From positions 118,388,305 through 118,452,304 of the forward strand of contig CM056743.1 of assembly GCA_029851415.1 (NCBI GenBank): DNA of 64,000 nucleotides. The letters are read 5' to 3'. The notes under the pieces were generated by a model, which was not told the origin of the DNA, searched no databases, and worked only from the letters and a program-made list of their open reading frames with translations. Position numbers and translations under genes: made by a program. This DNA comes from Eretmocerus hayati. Lineage: Eukaryota > Arthropoda > Insecta > Hymenoptera > Aphelinidae. Positions within the stretch are counted from its first letter, which is position 1; the number at the start of each line of letters is the position of its first letter. Below are positions 21,656-32,780 of the stretch, piece after piece.

Positions 21656-21802
21656 CTGTGCGCAAAAATGTCCATTTACACGCAAGTGTGCGTGTGCAAA
21701 TGCCCCATTTGCGCACGGGTTCTCGTTTGCACCGTACGCAAATATCCATTTGCTCACGGCGTAAACGATGAAACAGCGTGCAAATGGGACGTTTACGCAC
21801 AG
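21656..21802. repeat. Hairpin repeat rich in GTGCGCAAATGG words
   Basis: A 147-bp segment whose ends CTGTGCGCAAAAATGTCC and GGGACGTTTACGCACAG are near-perfect complements. Between them the word CAAATG with flanking CGCA or GTGC occurs many times on both strands. Related clusters lie at 24590-24722 and 63935-64000. It is probably a small MITE family with an internally repetitive body. Confidence 0.55.
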
Positions 21803-22839
21803 TTTGCTTACCAAATTTAGGTTGATCATCTTATACTCAATGTTCAGGATTGGAATTATGTATTCGAAGCGAGTCGCGCTCGCTCAAATTTCCTCTAATA
21901 TGTATTGTCGTGTGATCGATCTCACTAAGACAATGACATCCGTCCGTGTGTCTTTCCTCTCTTCTCAATAGAGCTCACGCAGCTCGAAATCAGTTTTGCC
22001 TCAATATTGGCCCACGGCGGACCTACACTCTGGTGCCCCGTGCGGCATAAAGTTCAGCCTTGACCAAGGCCCACGGCGGATCTTTGTTTACCCCGTACAC
22101 GCGACGATTGCTCATTATATATATATATATCGACTATCGGCCGATCATATCGACCAAAGTACCTTGTGTGTGTGCCCGCGGATTGTGAGAAAAGTGCACC
22201 CTCGCACGATTGATTTAGTGCACTGAACGCGAGTGACAAACTGTGTATTTAGATCGTAAGCTTTAGTGAATAGATGTGATTTTCTGTGAAGTTACACGAA
22301 ATCTACAAATCACTGGCTTGGATCACCAACCCCGCTCCAGACTCCTCATTCCCGTGTTTCAACCCCAAGGGAAGCACCTCAGCTCCCGAACACTGACTAA
22401 GATATATCTTCTCTCGTGAAAAAGCGGGATCAAACTGAATAAAAAAAAGTCCCGTTGAATGTCGACTCTTGCACCCGTTTTTGGGATTGAAGTGGAATCG
22501 AGTGGATCAAAATGGATAGAAATGGACTAAAAATTTTTCGCTGTGGATCCAGACCGATCCATTTTCTGAAATCATTCTGGATGAGTCCAATTTCAGTCAT
22601 TTCACGGGTTCTCTGACGATTCCATATCGATCCAAATCCGGATTTTCCTTTACCCTTTGCGGTACCTTTTTCCTTCAATTGTGAATATCTCAGTAACTAA
22701 TTCACTCACTCTCACCGAGTTTCATAGGGAATCGTCTTGGGATATGATTTAAATTGAGTTTGACATTAGTGGAAGTCCGTATTTATTCACATATCTGTTA
22801 TACGAATATAAACAAACGAACAAGGAGAATTTTTCACTT
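21803..22839. other. Gene-free stretch with a GC-richer patch
   Basis: Between 22000 and 22400 the sequence is GC-richer and carries a duplicated GGCCCACGGCGGA word (about 22010 and 22067) and a (TA)n tract. It may be a 5' leader or LTR piece, but I see no supporting reading frame or repeat partner. Confidence 0.3.
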
Positions 22840-23470
22840 CTCGATTGAAAGTCACCCCGTTTTGGTAGAACCCGACCGATCTCCATGTAAATCGGTATGA
22901 GGGTTTTTAGGGTCAAGAAATCCCAAAAGGCTGGTCCAGATAGCGGTCGAAAAGTTAAAAATTTGTTCGGTTTTACTGAAAAAGTGTATACTGAGCTTTG
23001 GAGGGTCGCTAATCACGAAAATAAGATGGAATTGTGAAAATGCAGGAAGCATTCTTACCGAGATTTTTGTGAAATCGGTTCAGAATATGATTGGAATTCA
23101 GTTTGGCATCACGAAACAGTCGGTACTTGTTTATGTACTTGTTATGTGAGCCAACAAACAAGGGAAGTTCGTTGTATTTCAATAACGAATTATCCATTTC
23201 AATAAAACTCGACCGATTTCCATGAAAATCTGTGCATGGCAGTTTTCGGTGTCGCTTAACGTGAAAATGGAGTCGAATTAGTCAATTTGAGATGGCGGGT
23301 CCGAGATGGCGGCCGAACAATGAAAGACTCCTTCGGTTTTGTTCATTTTTTCAATGAGACTTTTTGGGTCACTAATTACATGAAAATTGGATCAGATTCT
23401 GAAAATTCAAAGTTGTGGATCCAATGTGGTCGCCAAGAAACTGAAAATTCCTCCGGTTTACTGAGATAGT
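22840..23470. repeat. Degenerate tandem repeat of ~150-bp units
   Basis: Loose repetition of a block with the words TTCGGTTTTACTGA, GGTCGCTAATCACGAAAAT or GGGTCACTAATTACATGAAAA, GAGATGGCGG and CCRATGTGGTCG. At least three to four units are visible. This type of low-identity tandem repeat is common in insect genomes. The unit length is approximate because the units have drifted. Confidence 0.5.
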
Positions 23471-24589
23471 ATATTTCCGTACTGAGCTCACTATAGTGAG
23501 AATTGTGAATTTATGACTGTAGATGTCTTGAAAAATAACGAAGATCTGGGTATGTTGAGAATCATGCCTAAATGCATGTAGTACAATCAAGAAGTGAAAA
23601 AGGCTAATTTTTAGGACATTAAGCAATCAGATCGAATGAGAAGCGATCACGACGTTGGATTTATACTATCGCACGATAAACGCTCTTTCACATCAAACGA
23701 TGGACTGTGTGCAATGAAGTTATAACAATTTGCGTAATAAATCGCGACTACTCTCAATATTGAAATGTTTAAAATCAACGACAAAAAATAATACTCTCTC
23801 TCGCACCGATCCCTTTCCATCCATTGGTAAAGTTTTTTTATTCACGAAGTACGGTTATTATTCCCCGAAATTTCTTCATTCCTTACAGTTTTATTTGTGG
23901 CGAACTATTCGATCACCATCACATCAGCATCTCTGAAAAATCTTCTCAGATGAAATTAGATACCCAAATTATCGTTCTACGGGCTATAAAATTCGAAATT
24001 GATCATCTTCCGGTGCATGTATCGAACGTCAGAAATAGTATACATTAGATGATTGAAGACATTTCAAGCTATCCGGTAGCATATTATATGGGCAGAAGTC
24101 TTTTTCCTGATACATTTTTCAGAATTGCTTTTCACCGCTTGTCCTATGCTTTTAGATGGCTTCTAGTGACCAAAAATTTGTTTTGATTTCTCGCTGTGCG
24201 GCGGGGGCTTCGCCCCCTGCCGCCCCTGGACCCCGCGCTGCGCCCTTCCTAACACCCCACCATTATCTCCGATCAGTGTAGTCATTTACCCAACCGATTG
24301 TGAATAAGTCGACTTACTTTAGATATTACTATATATTATATTGTGAAACCGTAAATATATTCGAAGTATGGGTGTTTTGAAAGATCTACAGATCAGTTTC
24401 CCAAGATACACAATATAATGTACGAAAACAAAGGTTCAGGAAATTCCTTCACCCCAGAGCGAAAAAAAATTGAACAATTCTCTAGGTGACAGCCAACCTT
24501 GGCAACATCTGCGACAGTTTTTAAGCGTTTTGGGCGAGTTACTTTTTTGCTCACAGCAATAACAAAAAATATCGTAAGCAACTCGGGTG
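23471..24589. other. Gene-free stretch with a GC-rich hairpin
   Basis: Mostly AT-rich. At about 24197-24250 there is a sharply GC-rich segment with the hairpin GCGGGGGCTTCGCCCCCTGC followed by CCCCTGGACCCCGCGCTGCG. This looks like a piece of a dispersed repeat, but no partner is seen here. Confidence 0.35.
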
Positions 24590-24722
24590 CCGACATTTGC
24601 GCTCTCGTCCCCGCACTCGTGTGCAAATGGTTTATTTGCGCACAGTTCCATCGTTTGCGCAAATGGACCATTTGCACACTCGTTGCGGGGACTCGTGCGC
24701 AAATGTCTGTTGGCACCTTTGT
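24590..24722. repeat. Hairpin repeat rich in TTGCGCAAATGG words
   Basis: Ends GTGCCGACATTTGCGC and GCGCAAATGTCTGTTGGCAC are complementary over about 20 positions with few mismatches. Inner blocks TCCCCGCACTCG and TTGCGGGGACTCG also pair. It is a relative of the 21656-21802 hairpin in composition and layout. Confidence 0.55.
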
Positions 24723-25569
24723 TGCTTAATATACTATTTTGACATTTGAGAAAACCGTATTCCCAAATGGAATACTGCATTCATTTCAAAAATTGTAACA
24801 TCATTTCGACAGAAATTGCAGTGAAAGCAGCTCAATCATAAGTGACGGAAACTGCATTCGATCTGTATAAATCTATTTCATCCAGATGACTCCATGGAGT
24901 GTCATAGAATATCATTCCAATACTTATATATCTCTATTTCATTTGTCAAAGGAATTATGTGTTCCTTGGCCGAGAACGCCGAGATTAGTTTTCTCTCATG
25001 TTGCTGTTGAAAAGGTTCAATTTCAGAACAAAAGTCTCGATTATTTCTTTCACGATCAGCGCTCATTTTTATGTAAAAGTTTGCTTGCCTCACATTGCAT
25101 CCCTTCAAAGTTATCAATTCGTCAACAGATCGCTCAATATCTCTCGAGCACAATGGAAGGCACCGTTCCCCGTACGTGTAAAAAAGTGAGCAGTGCGAGA
25201 GCGATTCTCCCTAAAGCTCCGATGGCTGCACGGAAAAACAAGCTCTCTTGGGAGGCATGAAAGGTGTGAGATGTATTGTTCGGATGAGAAGAAAAAGCAA
25301 CGAGTATAATATGAGGTATAAATAGTCAAAGAGATGAAGTGGAAGCACCCCCCCGCGGGAAGGAGAGATAAGCATCGGTTCGCTTCGATCGCGCGTCCAT
25401 TATTTCTTTGCGATTTTTCACGGTCTTGGGTGTATAAAGTATAAACTCGGTCTACGGTAAGCCTTGCTCGCCTGGTGAACGCCCATACCGTATCGAGCGA
25501 TGATCTGGATCGATTCAGGCTCACTGCTTCACACCACGACGGTGGCAAAATCATGATCAGATATTACCC
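24723..25569. other. Gene-free stretch
   Basis: A 124-codon plus-strand frame (24886-25260) and a 146-codon minus-strand frame (25114-25554) overlap here, but neither resembles a known protein. I do not call a gene. Confidence 0.3.
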
Positions 25570-26525
25570 TGTTAGAAAAATCTTCAAATTGTTTGATGTC
25601 ATGATCAAATTCTGATCAAACATTGGATCAAAATATGATCAAACATGTAATGCAGATTTGTTCGAATTTTGATCAAATGTTTGATTTCGAGCGCTGGCGT
25701 CTGTTGCATACCATTGTACAAACATATCCCGTGTAGGCAACTGATCTTTTACACTTTAGTGGAAAGTTATTCCAATGTTATTTTCCTCTGGAAAAGTGGA
25801 AATCTACGCGTCGCCGACTGCAGCAGATATTAGAAAGCCACATTTTCACCAGAACAGGCCACGAGAACTGCTCATTTTCGGTCAATTGTTGCACTCATTT
25901 CATAGGTTATGTTATGATTGATGCATTATACGTATAGTAGTCGATCAGATCAAGAATCGACGCTGGGGTGCATCGATAAGAGCAAAAAATTTGAATTCGC
26001 GTATGCAAGTCTTATCTCCTATGCTTGAGCGTGCAATCTGTACAGAAACGCACGGAACCCAAGATGGAAATTCGAGGGCTCGCCTTGTTCGACCTCGCGA
26101 GTTCTATGTATAAATTTTTCTGCAGTCTCTTGTTGTCATACGGTTTGACGTGAAATTTTCATTTGCTTTAAATGCATGCATAGCGCATATGCGAATCATC
26201 CATTACAACATAACCTACAAAATGAGTGCAAGAATCTAACAAAGTAGTCATCGCTCGCAACCAATTCTCGTTGAAACTTAGCTTTTCACGGGTCTGTCCC
26301 ACGCAGAGATTTGAGGATTTTCACTCTCTGAATGAAAAACAGCTCGAAAAGAACCTCCTACAATGCAAATATATTTATCGATGTCTGCGTCATGCATCAG
26401 GAGCCAGCGCTGGAAATCAAACATTTGACCAGATCAAATCTGCATTACATATTTGATCAAATTTTGATCATGCACTTCAAACGTTTGATCAAATTTTGAT
26501 CCGCGTTTGAAATCTTTTTCTAACA
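25570..26525. mobile_element. Inverted-repeat element with TTTGATCAAA-rich arms
   Basis: Ends TGTTAGAAAAA (25570) and CTTTTTCTAACA (to 26525) are complementary. Behind them both arms (about 25570-25705 and 26402-26525) contain repeated TTTTGATCAAA palindromes, the shared word ATGTAATGCAGATTTG and its complement, and GCGCTGG facing CCAGCGC. The ~700-bp interior has no recognisable coding. This is a foldback-like non-autonomous element. No target duplication was identified. Confidence 0.6.
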
Positions 26526-26595
26526 TGTACTGTTCGTTTCATCTCAGTTTCGTGAGTTTTTCTGATTTTCTTTTCCCCCCGTATGTATTCGCTAT

Positions 26596-26829
26596 TTCGC
26601 TATGGTCAAATTGCTTGCGCGAGGCCTCTAGTGGCTAGCTCGCGCATTACGCCGTGGTGGGCCTCACACAAACATTCAACGTTTCCATGTCCGTGCTATC
26701 TTGGCCTCCCCGCTCTCCCCCGCAGTGGCCGCGCAACTCGCTAAGCCACCACAGCGTCATGTTATTTTCTGCCATTGGCGACGCTGCAGTCTACTTTTTT
26801 TTATATAGCACATTCGTGACCATAGCGAA
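26596..26829 (+). mobile_element. TA-type MITE, family M1, copy 2
   Basis: Same family as the copies at 17463 and 40694, with ends TTCGCTATGGTCA and TGACCATAGCGAA. The flanking dinucleotides are altered: TAT on the left, CT on the right. A partial duplication of the end (ATTCGCTA) sits just upstream at 26587. Confidence 0.8.
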
Positions 26830-28473
26830 CTGCGATACTAATGTCTGACGTCTTGTGGTTGGCGGTTCTTCAAGTGCATTGGATGGATTGACTGTTTATA
26901 AGTTAACGATGATACTATGCCATAAGACTTCCGTATTCTATCGTCCTCTCCTCAAACCACATTGCCAATAACGAAGAAATTTTTGTAGGTTGTGTGTAAT
27001 TTGGTTTGTATAAGTAGCTGATTATTGTGATAACTATAAATTCAGTTTTCTAACGAGAGTTCGTTGCGAGGTTCGTCGACTTTTAATACATTTTGATCCC
27101 GCCGTTTGATGTGGCACGGCAATTACTGACACGGTCATTCGGATAGATTCCAAAACTATGACCAGAATCAATACCACTCTTACTATCGTGGCGACCGCTG
27201 CTTTGAATCTTAAGACTAATGACGCAATAATCATTTCATTACCAATTATTTCTCAATGAAGACTCCGTGTCATCGTGATGACTTTCAATTCCTGTCATTT
27301 TATGGCAGTTGTGATGGATTGTAAAAGATCTTCTGCTCTTATCACATGAACGGTTCTTCAGAACTTTTGAACTCGATCCACTGAATTTGAATTGATTCTT
27401 TAGATAAACGATGTGAGGTTTCAAGTCAGATGAATTTCCCAAGGAATTTCCACTCAAAAAATCTATTTGTTGTTCTGTGACAAGATGGGAATTGCTTATT
27501 TTTTCCCACTCCTTTTTCTAATCGCTTCGCGGATCTCATCAAGAGCTTGAAAATTCTATCGTATGAGGAGGACACCTTCTTAATTTTTTATATATCTTGA
27601 CATGTAACAACGAGTTGAGTAACTGACGTCGTCTCAGATGAACACTGATGAACTCCCACCACCTCGCACAAATGATATCAACTAGGATAAAATACGTTCC
27701 ACAGAATTCCATTGATTTCAAAATTTTTGACATTATCGAAGCTCCTATTATCAGTGTGGTTTTGTGGAACATATGGCATGTCTCAGCATGAAATATAATC
27801 ATTTAATCATTTTTCACATAAAATAGCAAATAGGGCAAACATTGGAGATTTTGTCTATTCCAGAAACAGCTTTGATTACAATAATTGATGATCATTTTGA
27901 ATGCCATATTGGAAGTACTATGAGGCGATACGATGATTATTAAACAATCACATAAATCAAACACTCGTTCAGCCGTGAATATTCATATTTGAGGAATAAT
28001 TAAGTACATGCTGATAATCATTATAATGAGTGATCCATATTCAATAGAAATGTATCTCTAGTGAGCGGCGTGATATGAATGTTTACTTACGATAAAAAGT
28101 GATTTTCGCACAATGTTGAATGCATCAATCGATCTCTGTCCCACATACTTTCATTTTTCTTTCAGTAAAGTGAGATATACGAATTGTATAAGGGACTTGC
28201 ATGGAAAAGAATTCCGTTTGCTTTTGATCTTTATCTGATTATTCGCGGGTGAGTGCAGACTATCTACAAAAGTTTCAGCTGAAAAACAGCGAATCGTCGA
28301 AAAATCATCAATATTATATTTGCGTTCAAACGGTTTTCATCGCTCGTGAAATCGCGACGTCACGTTTGCACCACTGCACAACCATTGTAATCTTTCAGGC
28401 TCTAACTCGTCTAAACCCATGTTAATTTGCCTCGTCTGCTGCAGAAACTGGCCCAGAGGGTCCACGATTGACT
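26830..28473. other. Gene-free AT-rich stretch
   Basis: Only short unrelated frames; no repeat or RNA gene recognised. Confidence 0.35.
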
Positions 28474-28623
28474 AGGGTCCCTAGAAGGGGGTCTCGACAC
28501 GGTCCGCCATATTCAGACAAATTCGGTAGATATTAGTATACAAAAAGTATTAGTTTGTCTGAATATGGCGGCGATTTACCCGGAGGTGGGAGGACCGTGT
28601 CGAGACCCCCTTCTAGTGACCCT
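28474..28623. mobile_element. Hairpin MITE with ACT target duplication
   Basis: A 150-bp element with ends AGGGTCCCTAGAAGGGGG and CCCCCTTCTAGTGACCCT, flanked by ACT at 28471-28473 and 28624-28626. Inner arms TCTCGACACGGTCC and CATATTCAGACAAA are also inverted. A 54-bp minimal relative lies at 41444-41497. Confidence 0.72.
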
Positions 28624-30125
28624 ACTATTGACCATTCGACGTTTGAGGTTAGACTGTTTTGGAATCCGGACGATGACGGCTCACGACAAGTCTGACTAGT
28701 CGAAAATAACCATTACCCTATGATCTCTGTGATTTTTGTCAACTCAGAGAGTGTTATTAATCAGCCGATTTAGTGCGTTAATGATGTTATTCGTTTCGAA
28801 CGTCATTGTGAATAACATCACATACAGATGGACGCTTCCCGACCAGAACGGTATAAGTCCATTTTTGGCATTTCTGGTAAATGAGAATCAAGGTTTTCTT
28901 GCGATAGAAAATTCGCATTGTCATTTTTAGTGATCATACTTCATTTATCGTGTAATGAGTGTGTTTTTACTACAGCTTTTGCATGAGACGTAATGATTCT
29001 CAACTGTTTACATTATCATCAGGTGTTTCCAATAAAAAAAATTATGTGCGTCCGGAGAACGCGCGGTTGATGACGAAGTCATAGAAGTTTGTTCAACAAA
29101 CGAACTAAATAGTCAAGTGACCTTTAGGATTTTCTCCAGTATATTTTTCCGTTGATTTTTGAGTTAGATGATCGACTTGTACAGAGTCAAGATGGAATAG
29201 ACGGATTTTTTTTTAGATATTCACACGTATAACAGAGATACTGCGATTATTCCGAGGGACTATTTCCATCAGTAGGGCCAACGATTTCCCATATTTCAGC
29301 TTCTACCGACTCATATTTGCTCGAAAAGTATTCCCAATGGCCATCTTTGATCGCAATTCACTCCATCAAGAAAAATATGAATGGAGTATGAAAGAAGAAT
29401 CCAACTCCTGTACAGACATGTTTTCCGAAATACGGTAGTCCAGTTCATGATTCGAATAAAATTATAAATAGTTGCGCGCATGAACATGTTAATCCCACCA
29501 CATTTTGTCTCGATTATTATAGCTCCCTCTACGATCAGAATTACAATTAGAAATTCTATAACAAATTGCACTAAAATTCCACATTTTCGACGGATAAATG
29601 GATCTCCCGTCCCCACCTTACTCTTTCAAAAGTCTTACTAGGCGAGCGAGCCTATCCCTTTTCTGTCCATCTTCATCCGAAATCGAAATATTAATTTCAG
29701 CTCTTGAAAGTCATGGGATCAGGGCGGATATGATCAGTTATTTTGTAGCCGAATTTCTTGAAACGTGTGCAGGACAACTGATTACAATACGTTTTGATTA
29801 TCTCTTTGATTCCGCCGTAAATAGAGTCACGGACGATCTCTCTATTTGACTAAATAGATTGAAAATGATGGTGAATTTAAATCATTGAGAAAGATCGGTA
29901 ACGAGAGAATCTACTCCATTGATCATATCTAATACGGATTCCCTAAAGCTGATCATTTGCTGAATGAAATGACTTTTGAACATAATTCAGTTCGGTTTCG
30001 GATAACATTGTGAAGAGAATAGCAACGCATCATTTAAAAATAATTTCGAAAAAAAAAATTTTAAAAATTCGCTTCTATGGGAAGCATAAGGGCAAGAGAA
30101 AATGTAAGAAAATTCCTATCTTTTC
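28624..30125. other. Gene-free AT-rich stretch
   Basis: No gene is recognised. The sequence CCAGAACGGTATAAGTCC at about 28841-28858 matches, directly or inverted, words near 40388, 40648, 41220 and 41390. It is probably the end of another dispersed repeat. Confidence 0.3.
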
Positions 30126-30335
30126 CTGTCCTAGACAAAGGCCAAGTCAGTTGACAAGCTACTCAACGGTTTTCATGATTTTAAAGAATAATCATGGTCA
30201 AAGCGCGGGTTGAATGGTGAAAACCATACTGTTCATGGATCAAATTCACAACCCACGCTTTTACCATATTTATTCTTCAAAATCATTAAAATTGTAGAGC
30301 AGCACGTCAACTGACTTGGCGTTTACCTAGGACAG
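30126..30335. mobile_element. Palindromic MITE-like element
   Basis: A 210-bp imperfect palindrome. CTGTCCTAGACAAAGGCC at the left pairs with the complement of CTGTCCTAGGTAAACGCC at the right. Inner arms CAAGTCAGTTGAC and AAAGCGCGGGTTG pair as well. No target duplication is evident. Confidence 0.55.
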
Positions 30336-31790
30336 AAAGAGATGATGTATTTCTGTCTTTTTTTTCACATTTTGTCTTGGCTTCATTCCTAACATTTCCC
30401 ATAAAACCAAATTTTTTGAATATTTTTTAAAAATCATTTCATTTTCTCACTTTTAGTTCACACTCAATTGATTGAAATAGAACATAAAAAAAGAATTTTG
30501 ATATCAGCCAAAACCTTGAGATATTCTACAAAATTCCCTTAGTACCTACTTTTGCTAAGTACTTCAAAATACAAATGGATAAGTGTGGAATAAACCAGTT
30601 ATCTATGGTCGATCAGAAATAAATCATCCTCGTGTCATGTAAAGCTTATCGGTATTTCTGAATTGATTCACAAGCTACTGTCAGGTCATACTTAGAAGAT
30701 TGTTACACCTCAATCATTAGGGTATGGAGACATGAGATAATATATGAATATATCATTGGGGTACATTGTATCTCATCCCTTAACATTATGAGATACATTA
30801 TATGCCAAAGCTCAAGCATGAATGATCATATTCCTGAATCAGTAAAGTCTACGAGAATTGAGTGGAATCTTGAGTCCAGTGTAACATGCTCACACAAATC
30901 TGGTACGCCTAATCAGTTGTAGTCATGAAATGCAGTTGGAAGAGACACTTCAATCTTGCAGCACCAGAAAATGGTGACAGAAAGTACTTTGAAGGTGTAA
31001 TTGAACAAGTAAACCTAGCGCATGGAGCCACTGTGACTATTTGAAATGAATGTAGTCCATCCTGTCATCCATTTGGAGTTTCGAATCCATATTGACAATG
31101 AGGAGAGAGTTTGATGACAATGACAGATCAAGAGGCAAACAGTGCCTCATGAAACATCATGCATCATTTAGTTTGTGGTTAATAAGTTGAAGAAGTAAAC
31201 CAGTATTACTGTACACAAAAAAACAACTCTTGATTGCACCGAGTTGCACGCTGGAGATTTGATGGTTTTACACAGCGCTTGCAAAAAGATGAGACCATTC
31301 ACCTCTTAGTACTACCCCTTTCAATTATCTACTTGAACACTAATCACAACACAGACCCATTTGAGAGTCAGGGAATGTATCTTTGGTTAAATCATGGTAT
31401 GATATGTGCGAGACCGCGGGCAGAGAATTCAAGAATATGACATTCGTGGTTGCATGGGATCCGCCGGACTCTAAAAACTGATAAACATGATCTCACAACT
31501 TTAATAACAACACTGGGATGGAGCAACAGCTGAGCAGAATCGCGTGGTCCATGGTGTCGACTGTTGGCGTTGGCACGTCGAAAAGGTTATAACGGAGCAG
31601 GGAGGTAGACACGTATCTCCCTGAGAGAACGTTGTTCCATCCAATAATCATTATTCCTCGAATGATCACTCACTTTCAATCGACTAAACAAACATTGACG
31701 AGCGTCCCGCGACGGCTTGTATCGGCTTCCGCGATCAGCCACGATTCATGGATATGGATATATGCATGTATATGCTGGTATATGCATGTG
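30336..31790. other. Gene-free AT-rich stretch
   Basis: Nothing recognisable as a gene or mobile element. Confidence 0.35.
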
Positions 31791-31990
31791 TATATGTCGC
31801 CTTCAATGTATCCAATCTGGGCTTTGTGTAGAACGTCCGGGGAATCTATAGAATCCCCGGGCATTCTATACAATGCCGGGTAATGTGTTCAATGAGCGCT
31901 CATCGAACATATTGCCTGCCTTCAAACGGGCATTCTGTAGATTACCCAGGGATTCTATACAGTGCCCGAGGCTGCTTGGGCGATGTGTTC
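31791..31990 (+). repeat. 200-bp dispersed repeat, left copy
   Basis: Nearly identical in inverted orientation to 40061-40260. It contains paired palindromic words (GGGCATTCTATACAATGCC and GGGATTCTATACAGTGCCC), so it is probably a small MITE-like element. Both copies end at GCGATGTGTTC and TATGTCGCC. Confidence 0.75.
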
Positions 31991-32340
31991 AACAACCCTC
32001 ATATGAGATGGGAAGTTTCACATCAAGTTGATCAAGCAGTATTTTCAAGTGAACAACTGAATAAAATTCATTTGTGAAACAATCGTCGCAATAATAATCA
32101 TTTAATAATAATAACAATAAATCAATATTAATAATCAGTCTTACAATTTGATTCGAATGAAGCACAAACTGATCGTTGTGATGATATCTTGAGATATGAG
32201 GTAATTCCAAGTCATACATATAGTAGTACTTATTACAACATGTACTTGTCACAGTTACTGTTACCTATTGTAGACAGAGGGCCCTTCGACTTCCAAATAT
32301 TCGACGAATATTTGAAATTGTCATTGATATCCAACATGGT

Positions 32341-32709
32341 TGTCGAGTTATGTGAAAGTGTTGGTTTGAAAAAAGTGAAAAAAAAAAAAAAGTGAAAGCC
32401 TTGAAAACAAGGATGAGTGGTATCTGCGTGCCAGATGTCGCGGAAACGCCAGTGCATGTCTGTACACGAAAAACTGACCTGACCCTGGACGGAAGGGCCC
32501 ATTGAGCGATGACGTGCACGAGTAACGGCAGTCTTGCGCTAGCCGCGAAGCCAAGCGGTCAAGCGAAAATCATTGTGTATCAATTATGTATTGGAATATC
32601 TTCTTCGTATTAAATATTCGTGATAGTGAATATTCGTGTGCCTCGTTATTTTAGTTGTTGTGTTTCCTCACTCGATCTATTTTGAACCCTTTCGTCCCTT
32701 AATATAACA
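32341..32709 (+). repeat. BEL-1 5' LTR
   Basis: Starts TGTCGAGTTATG and ends TATAACA, following the TG...CA rule. It contains an A-run near 32379-32392. The match to 38576-38945 is almost perfect; visible differences are GAGTAACGG versus GAGTGACGG and CCTTAATA versus CCTTGATA. Confidence 0.95.
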
Positions 32710-32710
32710 A

Positions 32711-32728
32711 CTGGCGACCGTGACAGGA
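32711..32728 (+). promoter_or_regulatory. BEL-1 primer binding site, tRNA-Arg-like
   Basis: TGGCGACCGTGACAGG begins two bases after the LTR end. The leading TGG pairs with a tRNA CCA end, and the rest matches what I recall of the 3' end of insect tRNA-Arg (UCG). The tRNA assignment is from memory. Confidence 0.65.
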
Positions 32729-32780
32729 CGCAAAGGTTCGTGTTTTCGTGATCAGTGAGATTCCAACAAACTTGAGGAAC

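Noticed and set aside
22000..22400. LTR or 5' leader of a gene with a duplicated GGCCCACGGCGGA
   Set aside because: No second LTR, no downstream frame and no splice evidence.
24186..24260. GC-rich hairpin as a rho-independent-type terminator or bacterial contamination
   Set aside because: It has no following T-run and is embedded in AT-rich insect-like DNA without bacterial genes.
24886..25260. 124-codon frame as a host gene
   Set aside because: No motif, no start context or partner exon, and an overlapping frame of similar length on the other strand.
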